This document shows, piece by piece, positions 7,402 to 15,970 of a DNA stretch of 64,000 nucleotides (the first letter of the stretch is position 1; every line of letters starts with the position of its first letter). The DNA is taken from positions 62,001-126,000 of the forward strand of contig NZ_JAJADR010000006.1 in the NCBI RefSeq assembly GCF_020447265.1, given 5' to 3'. The notes beneath the pieces were generated by a model. The model saw only the letters and a program-made list of their open reading frames with translations. It did not search any database and had not been told where the DNA came from. The DNA is from Hymenobacter lucidus (GTDB lineage Bacteria > Bacteroidota > Bacteroidia > Cytophagales > Hymenobacteraceae). The position numbers were made by a program, and so were the translations under genes.

Positions 7402-8835
7402 TCAAACAGCTTTCTTATAGCCTCGGAACGGCCATTTTACTTTGCGGAACAGGCGGCCCCAGAAGTCGGTTTCGAGTAGGCCGGAGTCGCGGCGGGCCTG
7501 GTTGAGAAAGAAGACACCGACCGGCAGCAGCAGCACAGTGGCCATCCAGACGCCCGAGGCTACGGGCATAATTCCTTCCCGGCCATACTTCTCGCCGATG
7601 ATGGACAGCACGTAATAGATGATAAAGAAAACGATGGAAATCAGCACGGGCACGCCCAAACCGCCTTTTTTAATAATAGCGCCCAGCGGGGCCCCAATCA
7701 GGAACATAAGCAGCACGGCCGCCGATTGGGTGTACTTCTTGTAGATTTCAATCCGGAAGTTGCCGGCCTCCTTGGCCAGGTTGCTCATGTGCTCGGAGGT
7801 GCTGCCCACGTAGGTGCGTAGGTTGCGCACCCGGTTTTCGGCCTGGTCCAGCAGATTGGCATTCAGCACAGGTAACTTGGTGGCGGGCACCTGCCAGTTC
7901 TCCACCTTACGGTTCAGGGCCCGGCCGCTGGTATCGAGCCGCATATACACATAGTACGGATTGAGCTGGCGCGGGAAAAGGCGGCGCTCCTGCACCAGTT
8001 TGTTGTGCAGCGAATCGGTGTACTGCTGCAGCTGGGGAATATTCTTCATCATCTTATTCCCCGTAAACAGCTTCTGATCCGTCAGATTCAGATTGAAAGA
8101 AGCCAGGGAAAAAGTAATCAGATTGCGGTCAAAGACCTGACGGTAAAAAGAAGCCCCGGCCCGGTCGCGCGCATCGGGCTGCTCCACGTAAGTGCGGCCG
8201 TGGAACAGTTCCAGGGCCAGGTAGCTGCCCCCGAAACGAGTAAACATGCGGCCTGAATCGGCCAGAATAACGGTGGCATTGCCTTGCGCGTTCCGGTGGT
8301 CGTAGATCATTACGCCCTTGAGCAGGTCGCCGTTTTCGCCTTCTTTCTGGTTGACCTTAATCGTGTAGCCGGGCAGGCCGGTGTAGAATACGCCTTCCTT
8401 GATATCGAGAGCCAACTTCTGCTGCCGTACGTCCCAGAGCAGGCTGAAGGTTTGCAGGTTGGCGCTGGGCACGATGCGGTTGTTGAACCAGAATGCCAGG
8501 CCCGTCAGCAGCAAACTCACAATCAGCACGGGCCGCAGAATGCGCGTCAGGGAAATGCCGGAGCTTTTGATGGCCGTCAGCTCGTGGTGTTCGCCCAAAT
8601 TACCATAGGTCATCAGCGAGGAGAGCAGCACGGCCAGCGGCAGGGCCGTGGGAATGGTGATGACGCTGAAAAAGAAAATCAGCTTGGTAATCACCTGCCA
8701 ACCTAGATCCTTGCCGATCAGGTCATCCATGTACTTGAGCAGGGTGACCATGAGCAGGATGAACTGCACCACGGCAAACGTGAGCAGGAAGGGCCCGGCA
8801 AAGGCCCGTAGAATGAGTTTATCGAGTTTTTTCAT
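7402..8835 (-). CDS. LptF/LptG family permease (YjgP/YjgQ)
   Basis: Inner-membrane subunit of the lipopolysaccharide transport ABC exporter family that extracts LPS from the inner membrane together with LptB. Length is 477 residues. Three transmembrane segments lie in the first 120 residues (for example LLTFAVVQFILLMVTLLKY) and three near the C-terminus. A large periplasmic beta-rich domain lies between them. The start at 8835 (MKKLDKLILRAF) is chosen because the longer frame adds a Gly/Arg-rich stretch atypical of the family. It follows a START-like gene on the same strand. LptF and LptG cannot be told apart here. Confidence 0.88.
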   Translation of the reverse strand: MKKLDKLILRAFAGPFLLTFAVVQFILLMVTLLKYMDDLIGKDLGWQVITKLIFFFSVITIPTALPLAVLLSSLMTYGNLGEHHELTAIKSSGISLTRILRPVLIVSLLLTGLAFWFNNRIVPSANLQTFSLLWDVRQQKLALDIKEGVFYTGLPGYTIKVNQKEGENGDLLKGVMIYDHRNAQGNATVILADSGRMFTRFGGSYLALELFHGRTYVEQPDARDRAGASFYRQVFDRNLITFSLASFNLNLTDQKLFTGNKMMKNIPQLQQYTDSLHNKLVQERRLFPRQLNPYYVYMRLDTSGRALNRKVENWQVPATKLPVLNANLLDQAENRVRNLRTYVGSTSEHMSNLAKEAGNFRIEIYKKYTQSAAVLLMFLIGAPLGAIIKKGGLGVPVLISIVFFIIYYVLSIIGEKYGREGIMPVASGVWMATVLLLPVGVFFLNQARRDSGLLETDFWGRLFRKVKWPFRGYKKAV

Positions 8836-8945
8836 GACAGGCACTCCCCTGCCCGGCCACCGGGTGCGGCCGCCGCCAGGGAGCAAAAGACCAACGAAGA
8901 TACAGCTCGTTTTGCTCTTGCTCCCCCAAGTTTATTTTCGCGGCT

Positions 8946-9359
8946 TCAGCCGCCAACCAGCTCACGCAGCTTCAGAATGAGGCTTTCCCACATTTCCTGC
9001 AGCTCGATATCGTCGGTTTCTTCGCTGTAGTCCATCACCCGCAGGTATACTTCCTGGGTTAGCTGCGACTCTTCCAAACTGAAGTCCAGATAGTTGGCAT
9101 CGGGCGTATGGCGCTTGTTCTGGTCCAGGAATACGAAGCGCACCGAGCGGTTGGTGCGGTGGGAGCTCATTTCGGCGTAGTGCGACTGATTGTCCCAGAT
9201 GAAATTGTAGCGGTGGTCCTCATCAATGCGCACATCCTGGCAGAACCACTGTGACAGGCCCGAAGCCGAAGCTAAATACGGATACAGGATTTTGGGTGAA
9301 GCATTTACGGGAAGCTCGACCGTGAAACGGTGCTTGGAACGAGTAGCGGAAAGCGGCAT
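8946..9359 (-). CDS. START-like / SRPBCC domain protein
   Basis: Small soluble protein (137 residues) of a START-like family common in Bacteroidota. The fold is a helix-grip hydrophobic pocket. The N-terminal ELPVNASPKILYPYLASASGLSQWFCQDV resembles the opening of AHSA1/START-type proteins, and a C-terminal amphipathic helix (LQEMWESLILKLRELV) is typical. Ligand and role are unknown. It lies 110 bases upstream of the LPS-transport permease on the same strand, which may mean cotranscription. Confidence 0.8.
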   Translation of the reverse strand: MPLSATRSKHRFTVELPVNASPKILYPYLASASGLSQWFCQDVRIDEDHRYNFIWDNQSHYAEMSSHRTNRSVRFVFLDQNKRHTPDANYLDFSLEESQLTQEVYLRVMDYSEETDDIELQEMWESLILKLRELVGG

Positions 9360-9452
9360 AAGCTGAACAAAAACTTAAGAAGAGAGGGAGAGCCCAGGGA
9401 AGAGACTTCGATGGGTAGAGCCAATATACACGGCTTTTTTTTTACACAAGGC

Positions 9453-9484
9453 TTGCGACAGTCGAAATCTTGTCATTACCTTTG
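9453..9484 (+). promoter_or_regulatory. tRNA-Met promoter
   Basis: TTG at 9453-9455, 21 bases, then TACCTTTG at 9477-9484. This is a good Bacteroidota promoter (TTTG-N19-23-TAnnTTTG) placed 14 bases before the tRNA. Confidence 0.75.
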
Positions 9485-9498
9485 CACCACCAAAACAG

Positions 9499-9572
9499 GG
9501 CGGGGTAGCTCAGTTGGTTAGAGCACAGGATTCATAACCCTGAGGTCACGAGTTCAACTCTCGTCCCCGCTA
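9499..9572 (+). tRNA. tRNA-Met (anticodon CAT)
   Basis: 74-base cloverleaf. The acceptor is GGCGGGG / CCCCGCT with a G1-U72 wobble. The D arm is GCTC...GAGC, the anticodon CAT is at 9533-9535, and the T arm is ACGAG TTCAACT CTCGT with discriminator A. The anticodon stem CAGGA / CCCTG has an A-C mismatch at its loop-closing pair. CCA is not encoded. It is more likely elongator Met, because the anticodon stem lacks the three G-C pairs of initiators. tRNA-Ile2, with lysidine at the CAT anticodon, cannot be excluded by eye. Confidence 0.93.
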
Positions 9573-9579
9573 CACTTGA

Positions 9580-9612
9580 AAAGGCCTTCCTAAACCAGGA
9601 AGGCCTTTTTCG
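9580..9612 (+). terminator. tRNA-Met terminator
   Basis: Stem AAGGCCTTCCT / AGGAAGGCCTT followed by T5. It begins eight bases after the tRNA and also faces the end of the ASCH-like gene on the other strand. Confidence 0.88.
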
Positions 9613-9645
9613 TTTTCACTGACCCGTTCGTTCGCCTTTCGGCAT

Positions 9646-10152
9646 CTATTCTACCACCCGGAATTCGACGACCCACACCCACTCGTTCCGGCTCCAGGCC
9701 GTGGGATAAATAGATTCGATAAGCGTCCGGAAAGCGTCTACCGCCGATGCTTGCGGGCACCGGCGCCCGGCCTCAGAATCAGCGCTGTACCCTGGCCCGC
9801 TACCCAATGCTGCCGGGAGCAAAACGATGCCTTCGGCCAAGGCCTGCGCTTCGGTAATAGCCTGCACCTGCTCGGCCCAAACGGCTGTTATTTCCAGCCT
9901 GACTGACGGCGCTTCCTGCACGCGCAGTACCTCTCCGGGTTGGCCAAATGGGCTGGCAATAGGCTCCACCAGAACAGCAGGCCACTGCCGATTGGTAAAT
10001 AACGCGGAGCCGGCACTCATGCCCTGGAATTGGTAGTGGTCGGGAGCCTCGTTTAGCAGCAACGTGGGAGCGAAACGGCGACGGGTAACCGTTTTGCGGC
10101 CGGCGCGCAGCGCGTCCAGCATCAGAGGGCTAAATGAGAGCAGACGTTGCAT
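9646..10152 (-). CDS. ASCH-domain-like protein related to phage accessory proteins
   Basis: 168 residues with the features of a PUA-like ASCH family often carried by phages and prophages. These include an N-terminal LDALRAGRKTVTRR, a central PFGQPGEVLRVQEA, ITEAQALAEGI, and a C-terminal aromatic WSRNEWVWVVEF. The fold suggests RNA or modified-base binding, but no function is established for this member. It converges on tRNA-Met, and no other phage gene is nearby. It may be a domesticated remnant. Confidence 0.7.
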   Translation of the reverse strand: MQRLLSFSPLMLDALRAGRKTVTRRRFAPTLLLNEAPDHYQFQGMSAGSALFTNRQWPAVLVEPIASPFGQPGEVLRVQEAPSVRLEITAVWAEQVQAITEAQALAEGIVLLPAALGSGPGYSADSEAGRRCPQASAVDAFRTLIESIYPTAWSRNEWVWVVEFRVVE

Positions 10153-10424
10153 TGGTAGCGGGCATTGAAAACAGCTTGGGCAATAAAATACTACCTTCCT
10201 TTTACTCTGTTTCTTCTTAATAAATACCGGCCGGGCGACCGGCGGCTGCTACCTATGGAGCAGGACATCTTGCCTTTTTTCCAAAGATACTGCCTGTGGC
10301 GGGTACGCCCCGACTTCGGCCGGGCCACGCCGAGTAATTCCTGTTGAGTGAATGTCCGCATTGGGTTATGTAGCCTTGAGCTTTTTACTTTGCTACTCTA
10401 CTCCTGCAGTACCATTTCATACCG

Positions 10425-10970
10425 ATGCTCAGCACTTACCCGCTCACCAGCCCGATTCCGACCATTAGCACCGAACGGCTGCGGCTGCGTGGCCATTACA
10501 GTACCGATCTGGCCCCGTTTACGGCTATGTTTCAGCAGCCTGCGGTTTACACCTACCTCGGCGGCCAGCCAGTGCCCGAAGAAGACGTCTGGACCAAGAT
10601 ACTGCGCAACAATGGCCTATGGCCGCTGCTGGGCTTTGGCTACTGGGCCGTGGAGGAAAAGGCCACCGGCCACTATATCGGGGCCGTGGGCTTTGCCGAC
10701 TACCAGCGGGCCATTGAACCCAGCATCAAAGGGGAGCCGGAAATCGGGTGGGTATTGAGCCCGCAGGTGCATGGCCGGGGCTATGCCACCGAAGCCGTGC
10801 AGGCCGCCCTGGCGTGGGGAAACCGGCATTTTACCAGTTCCCGCACCGTTTGCATCATCGACCCGGCCAATACTGCTTCTCTGCGGGTAGCGGCCAAATG
10901 CGGCTATGAGCCGGTGCAACTTACTAGCTATAAAGGCCAAGACATTCTGCTGCTGGCCCGGCCGCAGTAG
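10425..10970 (+). CDS. GNAT family N-acetyltransferase (RimJ/RimL-like)
   Basis: Acetyl-CoA-dependent N-acetyltransferase of 181 residues. It has the N-terminal TERLRLRG block, central EIGWVLSPQVHGRGYATEA carrying the Q/RxxGxG/A acetyl-CoA loop, and NTASLRVAAKCGYE near the end, the usual RimJ/RimL pattern. Substrate is unknown. It is a single gene between the ASCH-like gene and the rplT group. A bidirectional terminator follows. Confidence 0.88.
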   Translation: MLSTYPLTSPIPTISTERLRLRGHYSTDLAPFTAMFQQPAVYTYLGGQPVPEEDVWTKILRNNGLWPLLGFGYWAVEEKATGHYIGAVGFADYQRAIEPSIKGEPEIGWVLSPQVHGRGYATEAVQAALAWGNRHFTSSRTVCIIDPANTASLRVAAKCGYEPVQLTSYKGQDILLLARPQ

Positions 10971-10992
10971 CCTGTTTCCTTCAATTGAACAC

Positions 10993-11028
10993 AAAAAAAA
11001 CCCGCAACCAGAACTGGTTGCGGGCCTT
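10993..11028. terminator. Bidirectional terminator between GNAT and rplT
   Basis: Perfect stem CCCGCAACCA / TGGTTGCGGG with loop GAAC. An A8 run precedes it (U-run for minus transcripts such as rplT) and CTTTT follows for the plus strand. Confidence 0.85.
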
Positions 11029-11067
11029 TTGAGCAAAGAGCGTATCTGGCGAGCCAGACGAGGCTAT

Positions 11068-11412
11068 TTACTTAATCTTCTCCACAATGCCTTTGAAAGC
11101 GGCGGGGTGGTTGAGGGCGAGGTCGGCCAGAACCTTGCGGTTCAGTTCGATGCCGGCCTTTTTCAGGCCACCCATCAGTTGCGAATACGACAGGCCATGC
11201 TCACGGGCGCCAGCGTTGATACGCTGAATCCAGAGGGCGCGGAACTCACGCTTCTTAACTTTCCGGTCGCGGTAAGCATAGAGCAAGCCTTTCTCTACGG
11301 CGTTCTTGGCGACGGTCCATACGTTCTTGCGACGGCCGAAATAGCCTTTCGCCAGACGCATTACTTTCTTGCGGCGGTGGCGCGAGGCCACGTGGTTTAC
11401 ACTTCTTGGCAT
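11068..11412 (-). CDS. rplT: 50S ribosomal protein bL20
   Basis: Early-assembly 23S-rRNA-binding protein of 114 residues. It has the basic N-terminal helix (SRHRRKKVMRLAKGYFGRR) and the family pattern LWIQRINAGAREHGLSYSQL. It is the last gene of the infC-rpmI-rplT group, 92 bases after rpmI, and ends at a strong terminator. L20 represses this operon in several phyla; no L20-binding leader could be confirmed by eye. Confidence 0.97.
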   Translation of the reverse strand: MPRSVNHVASRHRRKKVMRLAKGYFGRRKNVWTVAKNAVEKGLLYAYRDRKVKKREFRALWIQRINAGAREHGLSYSQLMGGLKKAGIELNRKVLADLALNHPAAFKGIVEKIK

Positions 11413-11504
11413 AACCTACTTGTTTTTGGCGGCCGGTGACTGTACAAATGAAGTCTTCGAGACCGGACGCCGGGTTGAAATTTATGAAAAGCTACTCGCT
11501 GAAC

Positions 11505-11699
11505 TTAGATGTTCAGCATGTCCTTCACGCGGTTCATGTCCGCGGAGCTAACCAAGGTTACGTGCGTCAGGTTGCGCTTCTGCTTGGTCGACTTTTTGGT
11601 CAGGATGTGGCTTTTGAAGGCGTGCTTCCGCTTCACCTTGCCCGAGCCGGTGAGCGTGAAACGCTTCTTAGCACCGGATTTCGTCTTTACTTTCGGCAT
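11505..11699 (-). CDS. rpmI: 50S ribosomal protein bL35
   Basis: 64 residues, very basic. It has the family N-terminus MPKVKTKSGAKKRFTLTGSG and the KSTKQKRNL region. It lies between infC (42 bases upstream) and rplT, the standard order. Confidence 0.97.
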   Translation of the reverse strand: MPKVKTKSGAKKRFTLTGSGKVKRKHAFKSHILTKKSTKQKRNLTHVTLVSSADMNRVKDMLNI

Positions 11700-11741
11700 T
11701 GTGGTATGAATTGAGAAAAAAGAAAATGTGGGTGGGGAGGC

Positions 11742-12386
11742 TTATTCCTCTACCTCTTTGGGCTGCGCCTCTTTCGGAGCCGGAGCCCCGTCTTTGGCAC
11801 CAGCGGCCGGGGCAGCAGGCTTCGGCTTGGCAACCGAGGGCGCTACTTTAGGGGCCAAGTACAGGAACATGCGTTTGCCCTCGAGCTTGGGCAGCTGCTC
11901 TACTTTGGCCAGCTCTTCGAGCGCCTGGGCAAACTTGAGCAGCAGGATTTCGCCCCGCTCCTTGAACACAATGGAACGTCCCACAAAGTGAACGTAGGCC
12001 TTGATCTTGGCACCTTCCTTCAGGAATTCCTGGGCGTGCTTCAGCTTAAAGGCGAAGTCGTGGTCATCGGTGTTGGGGCCGAAACGAATTTCCTTCAGAA
12101 CTACTTTCGTAGCCTTAGCTTTCATTTCGCGGGTGCGCTTCTTCTGCTCGTACTTGAATTTCGAGTAGTCGATAACGCGGCACACCGGCGGCGTGGCAGT
12201 GGGCGAAATCTCGACCAGGTCGAGGTTCTGCTCCTGAGCCATCCGACGGGCCTGCTCGATTGAATAAATGCCTTGCTCGACGTTTTCGCCGACCAGGCGT
12301 ACTTCCCGGGCCGTAATCTTCTGGTTGATTTTGAACGGCTCCTCTACCTGAGCACGGGGAATGTAGCGGCGGTTGGGGGTTGCTAT
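11742..12386 (-). CDS. infC: Translation initiation factor IF-3, apparent AUA start
   Basis: Binds the 30S subunit and checks start-codon pairing. Homology to IF-3 extends well upstream of the first in-frame ATG (12242), through FKINQKITAREVRLVGENVE and EQARRM. The only plausible start is ATA at 12386, seven bases after AAGGAGGA. Reading from there gives 214 residues, and the frame closes at a TAG about 18 codons further up with no ATG, GTG, TTG or ATT. A non-standard infC start is the known basis of IF-3 autoregulation (AUU in E. coli). The C-terminus is a Lys/Pro/Ala-rich tail. Confidence 0.9.
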   Translation of the reverse strand: MATPNRRYIPRAQVEEPFKINQKITAREVRLVGENVEQGIYSIEQARRMAQEQNLDLVEISPTATPPVCRVIDYSKFKYEQKKRTREMKAKATKVVLKEIRFGPNTDDHDFAFKLKHAQEFLKEGAKIKAYVHFVGRSIVFKERGEILLLKFAQALEELAKVEQLPKLEGKRMFLYLAPKVAPSVAKPKPAAPAAGAKDGAPAPKEAQPKEVEE

Positions 12387-12393
12387 GAGTTGG

Positions 12394-12401
12394 TCCTCCT
12401 T
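12394..12401 (-). promoter_or_regulatory. Strong Shine-Dalgarno of infC
   Basis: AAGGAGGA on the minus strand, seven bases from the ATA codon. This decides the infC start. It is unusual in a phylum whose genes mostly lack Shine-Dalgarno sequences. Confidence 0.75.
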
Positions 12402-12610
12402 CTGAAAGGTGAGCTGATTATCTTTTAAGCTGGTTGAATGCTACAATGCCGGAGCTTTGTGGGTTCAATCAGCGGGCGAATATCCGCCTTTTTTTCCAAA
12501 CCCTCAAAAAAGGCTATATAATTTAATGTCCTGGCCATGATTCCTTGTGTACTTACAAGACATAAGCTGACGCAATTCGTCATTGGTAATATGCCGAGTC
12601 ACTTGATATA
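12402..12610. other. Gap between thrS terminator and infC ribosome-binding site
   Basis: About 210 bases forming the probable promoter and leader of infC-rpmI-rplT. On the minus strand it includes an A/T-rich stretch with TTTGG followed by GATATTCG, a weak promoter candidate, and a small CTTGTAAGTACACAAG hairpin (about 12545-12562). No ORF was found. Confidence 0.45.
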
Positions 12611-12646
12611 GAAAGCCCTTTCCTGCCCAAGCAGGAAAGGGCTTTC
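12611..12646 (-). terminator. thrS terminator
   Basis: Perfect 15-bp stem GAAAGCCCTTTCCTG / CAGGAAAGGGCTTTC with loop CCCAAG, about 70 bases past the thrS stop. It separates thrS from infC as transcription units. Confidence 0.8.
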
Positions 12647-12713
12647 TGAGAAAAGCACGAGTCATACTGTGTAGCGCGAAGATTGATTCGCGCTACTCGC
12701 ACCGACAGGTATT

Positions 12714-14654
12714 CTACCCCGCCATCATGGCCTCTACCTGCTCTTGGAAGCTGCGGATAAAGGCATCGAGGGGCACGCTGCCAATGTCGCCTTCGCCGTG
12801 CTTGCGCACCGAGACGATACCGTTTTCCTGCTCCTTCTCTCCTACTATAAGCATATAGGGCACCTTGGACATCTCCGCATCCCGAATTTTGCGGCCGATT
12901 TTCTCGTCGCGGCTATCCAGGGAACCACGCATTTCGGCCTGTACCAGCTTGTCGTACACCTGCTGGGCATACTCCTGATATTTCTCCGAAATAGGCAGCA
13001 CGGCGAATTGCTCGGGCGAGAGCCACAGCGGGAAGTTGCCGGCGCAGTGCTCGATAAGCACAGCCACGAACCGCTCCAGCGAGCCGAACGGGGCGCGGTG
13101 CAGCATCACGGGGCGCTGCCGGGAATTGTCGGGGGCCACGTACTCCAACTCGAACCGCTCGGGCAGGTTGTAGTCTACCTGAATGGTGCCCAGCTGCCAC
13201 TTGCGGCCCAGCGCGTCGCGCACCATAAAGTCGAGCTTGGGACCGTAGAAGGCCGCCTCGCCCAACTCCGTGACAGTGGTCAGTCCCTTCTCGGCGGCGG
13301 CTTCTTGAATGGCCGCTTCGGCGCGGGCCCAGTTCTCGTCCGAGCCGATGTACTTGGTCTTGTTTTCCGGGTCGCGCAGGGAAATCTGGGCGGTGTAATC
13401 GGCAAAGCCCAGGCTCTTAAACACGTAGAGGACAATGTCAATAACCTTCAGGAACTCTTCCTTTACTTGATCTGGCCGGCAGAAGATGTGAGCATCGTCC
13501 TGGGTGAAGCCGCGCACCCGCGTGAGGCCGTGCAGCTCGCCGCTTTGCTCGTAGCGGTACACCGTACCAAACTCGGCGAAGCGCACCGGCAGGTCGCGGT
13601 ACGAGCGGGGCTTGGTCTTGTAAATCTCGCAGTGGTGGGGGCAGTTCATCGGCTTGAGGAAAAACTCCTCGCCGGGGTTGGGCGTCTTGATGGGCTGGAA
13701 CGAGTCGGCGCCGTACTTCTCGTAGTGGCCGCTGGTCACGTAGAGCTCCTTGGAGCCGATGTGGGGCGTCACGACGGGCAAGTAGCCGGCCTTCACCTGG
13801 GCCTTGCGCAGAAACTGCTCGAGCCGCTCGCGCAGAGCCGTGCCCTTGGGCAGCCACAGGGGCAGGCCCGCTCCTACTTTCTCCGAAAAAGCAAACAGCT
13901 CCAGCTCCTTGCCCAGCTTACGATGGTCGCGGCGCTTGGCTTCCTCCAGCTTTTCGAGGTACTCGGTGAGCTCCTTGGCCTTGGGGAAGGTGATGCCGTA
14001 GATGCGCGTGAGCTGCTTGTTCTTCTCGTCGCCGCGCCAGTAGGCACCGGCCACGTTGAGCAGCTTCACCGCTTTAATCGGGGAAGTATCGGGAATGTGC
14101 GGGCCCCGGCAGAGGTCGGTGAAGTCGCCCTGTTGGTAGAAGGTGATGGTGCCGTCGTCGAGGCGCTCGAGCAGGTCGAGCTTGTACTCGTCGCCTTTCT
14201 CGGTGAAGTAGGCAATGGCATCGGCCTTGCTTACGTCGCGGCGCTCGTAGCGGCTTTTGTTCTTGGCCAGCTCCAGCATCTTCTTCTCGATTTCGGGGAA
14301 GTTCTCCGTCGAAATCGTGCGGCCTTCGCCCAGGTCGATGTCGTAATAAAAGCCGTTTTCGATGCTGGGGCCAATGCCAAGCTTCACGCCGGGGTACAGC
14401 GCCTCGAGGGCTTCGGCCATGAGGTGGGCCGACGAGTGCCAGAACGTGGCCTTGCCGGCGGTGTCGTTCCAGGTCAGAATTTCGAGGTTGGCACTGTCGT
14501 CGATGGGGCGGTTCAGGTCGCGAACCTCTCCGTTTACGCGGATGGCCAGGGCGTTGCGGGCCAGGCCCTCGCTGATGCTGGCGGCCACATCGTAGCCCGT
14601 TGCGCCGGACTCAAACTGGCGGACCGAGCCGTCGGGAAGCGTGATGTCAATCAT
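12714..14654 (-). CDS. thrS: Threonyl-tRNA synthetase
   Basis: Class II aminoacyl-tRNA synthetase charging tRNA-Thr, 646 residues. It has an N-terminal TGS domain (1-60), then the editing domain with HSSAH (His73/His77) and DLCRGPHIP. The catalytic core contains MNCPHHCEIYK and RFAEFGTVYRYEQSGELHG. A C-terminal anticodon-binding domain follows. It heads the thrS-infC-rpmI-rplT neighbourhood found in many bacteria. Here it is followed by its own terminator. Confidence 0.97.
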   Translation of the reverse strand: MIDITLPDGSVRQFESGATGYDVAASISEGLARNALAIRVNGEVRDLNRPIDDSANLEILTWNDTAGKATFWHSSAHLMAEALEALYPGVKLGIGPSIENGFYYDIDLGEGRTISTENFPEIEKKMLELAKNKSRYERRDVSKADAIAYFTEKGDEYKLDLLERLDDGTITFYQQGDFTDLCRGPHIPDTSPIKAVKLLNVAGAYWRGDEKNKQLTRIYGITFPKAKELTEYLEKLEEAKRRDHRKLGKELELFAFSEKVGAGLPLWLPKGTALRERLEQFLRKAQVKAGYLPVVTPHIGSKELYVTSGHYEKYGADSFQPIKTPNPGEEFFLKPMNCPHHCEIYKTKPRSYRDLPVRFAEFGTVYRYEQSGELHGLTRVRGFTQDDAHIFCRPDQVKEEFLKVIDIVLYVFKSLGFADYTAQISLRDPENKTKYIGSDENWARAEAAIQEAAAEKGLTTVTELGEAAFYGPKLDFMVRDALGRKWQLGTIQVDYNLPERFELEYVAPDNSRQRPVMLHRAPFGSLERFVAVLIEHCAGNFPLWLSPEQFAVLPISEKYQEYAQQVYDKLVQAEMRGSLDSRDEKIGRKIRDAEMSKVPYMLIVGEKEQENGIVSVRKHGEGDIGSVPLDAFIRSFQEQVEAMMAG

Positions 14655-14783
14655 GAGTGGGAAATAAAGTAGCTATACAAACAGCGTTAGCCCGCAAGTT
14701 AGCAGCTTGAGGCGGTTTTTAGCAGGCAAGAATAGAATTGAGCGGATATCCCGGCAGTTGCTACCAGGTAAAACAGCACTACC

Positions 14784-15917
14784 CTACTCCGTTACGGTGG
14801 GTGTGAAGCGCCGGGTGATGGGCGCAATGGGCTCGACGGAAGGGCGGCGGTATAGCCGGTACGTAGAGTCGGCGCGCAGCTGGCGGGCTTTTTCGCCGGC
14901 TTTCCAGACTTTGAAGGTCCAGTGGCGGTTGCCAGGGTTTTCGGCCACCAGCAGCCGGTATTGCGCCAGCGCATCGGCATTGCGGCCCACGCTCTCAAAG
15001 CTCTCAGCCAGCATCTGGCGGGCCGCGGGCAGGCGCGGCGCGCGGCGTACGGCCCGCTGCAGGTGCTGAATAGCCGTGGCGTACTGCCGCTGCTTAAAGG
15101 CGGCCAGGGCCAGGCGGTAGTCGGCGCGGTAGAGCGTGGTATCGAGCGTGATGGCGCGGGAGTAGCAGCGCAGGGCGCTATCGGGCTGGTTTTGCAGCTC
15201 AAACTGCCGGCCGTGGTCGTACCAGAGCAGGCCGTAGGTAGGCGCCAGCTTCAGGCCGCGCCGGGAGTAGACCACCGCTTCGGCCGGCAGCCCGTGGGCA
15301 TTCGAGAGAAAAGCCAGCTGGTGCAGGGTTTCAGGCTGACGCGGGTCGCGGGAGATGCTGGCCCGTAGGTAGTGCAGGGCCTGCACCGTGTCGGCGAGGG
15401 CAATGTAGGCCACGCCCTTGTAGAAGAGCGCGGCGGCGTGGTCGGGCTCCTGCTGCAGGGTCCGGTCGAGCTGGTCGATGGCATCCTGGTAGTGGCGGGC
15501 GGCCAGCTGGGTTTCGCCCACCAATAAGTTGAGCTCCGGTGACGAAAAGCCGCGCCGTGAGGCTTCCTGGGCCGCATCCAGCGTGGCTTTAAGCTTATTC
15601 TGGGCCCGTAGCGCCCGGGCTTTGGTGAAGTAGAATTCGCCCGGCGCGTCGTCGAGGTCAATGGCTTTGTTGATATCTTCCAACGCGGCTACTATTAAGC
15701 CCGCATCGAGGCGAAAAGCGGCCCGGCGGGCGTAGAGTGAGGCATTGCGGGGCTGGCGGGCAATGGCGCCTTCCAGTTCCTGGGCCTGAATGCGGGGCCC
15801 GCTCTGCACCGTGGCCAGATTTACCATCGTTTCGGAGCGGCTGGCCGGGGCTTGCTCGCAGGCGCTCAGCAGCGTAGTGCTCAGCACAAAACCCAGAAAG
15901 TGGCGAAGGAAACTCAC
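14784..15917 (-). CDS. TPR-repeat lipoprotein
   Basis: 377 residues with an N-terminal lipoprotein signal (VLSTTLLSAC, Cys20). At least seven tetratricopeptide repeats follow across about 50-340, for example DAIDQLDRTLQQEPDHAAALFYKGVAYIA and SALRCYSRAITLDTTLYRADYRLA. It is expected to face the periplasm as an adaptor or scaffold. Function is unknown. It lies 53 bases downstream of another secreted TPR protein on the same strand, probably cotranscribed. Confidence 0.82.
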   Translation of the reverse strand: MSFLRHFLGFVLSTTLLSACEQAPASRSETMVNLATVQSGPRIQAQELEGAIARQPRNASLYARRAAFRLDAGLIVAALEDINKAIDLDDAPGEFYFTKARALRAQNKLKATLDAAQEASRRGFSSPELNLLVGETQLAARHYQDAIDQLDRTLQQEPDHAAALFYKGVAYIALADTVQALHYLRASISRDPRQPETLHQLAFLSNAHGLPAEAVVYSRRGLKLAPTYGLLWYDHGRQFELQNQPDSALRCYSRAITLDTTLYRADYRLALAAFKQRQYATAIQHLQRAVRRAPRLPAARQMLAESFESVGRNADALAQYRLLVAENPGNRHWTFKVWKAGEKARQLRADSTYRLYRRPSVEPIAPITRRFTPTVTE

Positions 15918-15970
15918 GGCAGAAGGAAAGGCAGTTGGGCAAAGATACGTGGCTTCGGCGCTTGGCGGCC

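Noticed and set aside
9573..10424. Integrated element at tRNA-Met
   Set aside because: No integrase and no repeat of the tRNA 3' end found downstream; one ASCH-like gene alone is not enough.
12744..14672. 642-residue plus-strand frame opposite thrS
   Set aside because: Antisense shadow of thrS; codon bias and motifs belong to the minus strand.
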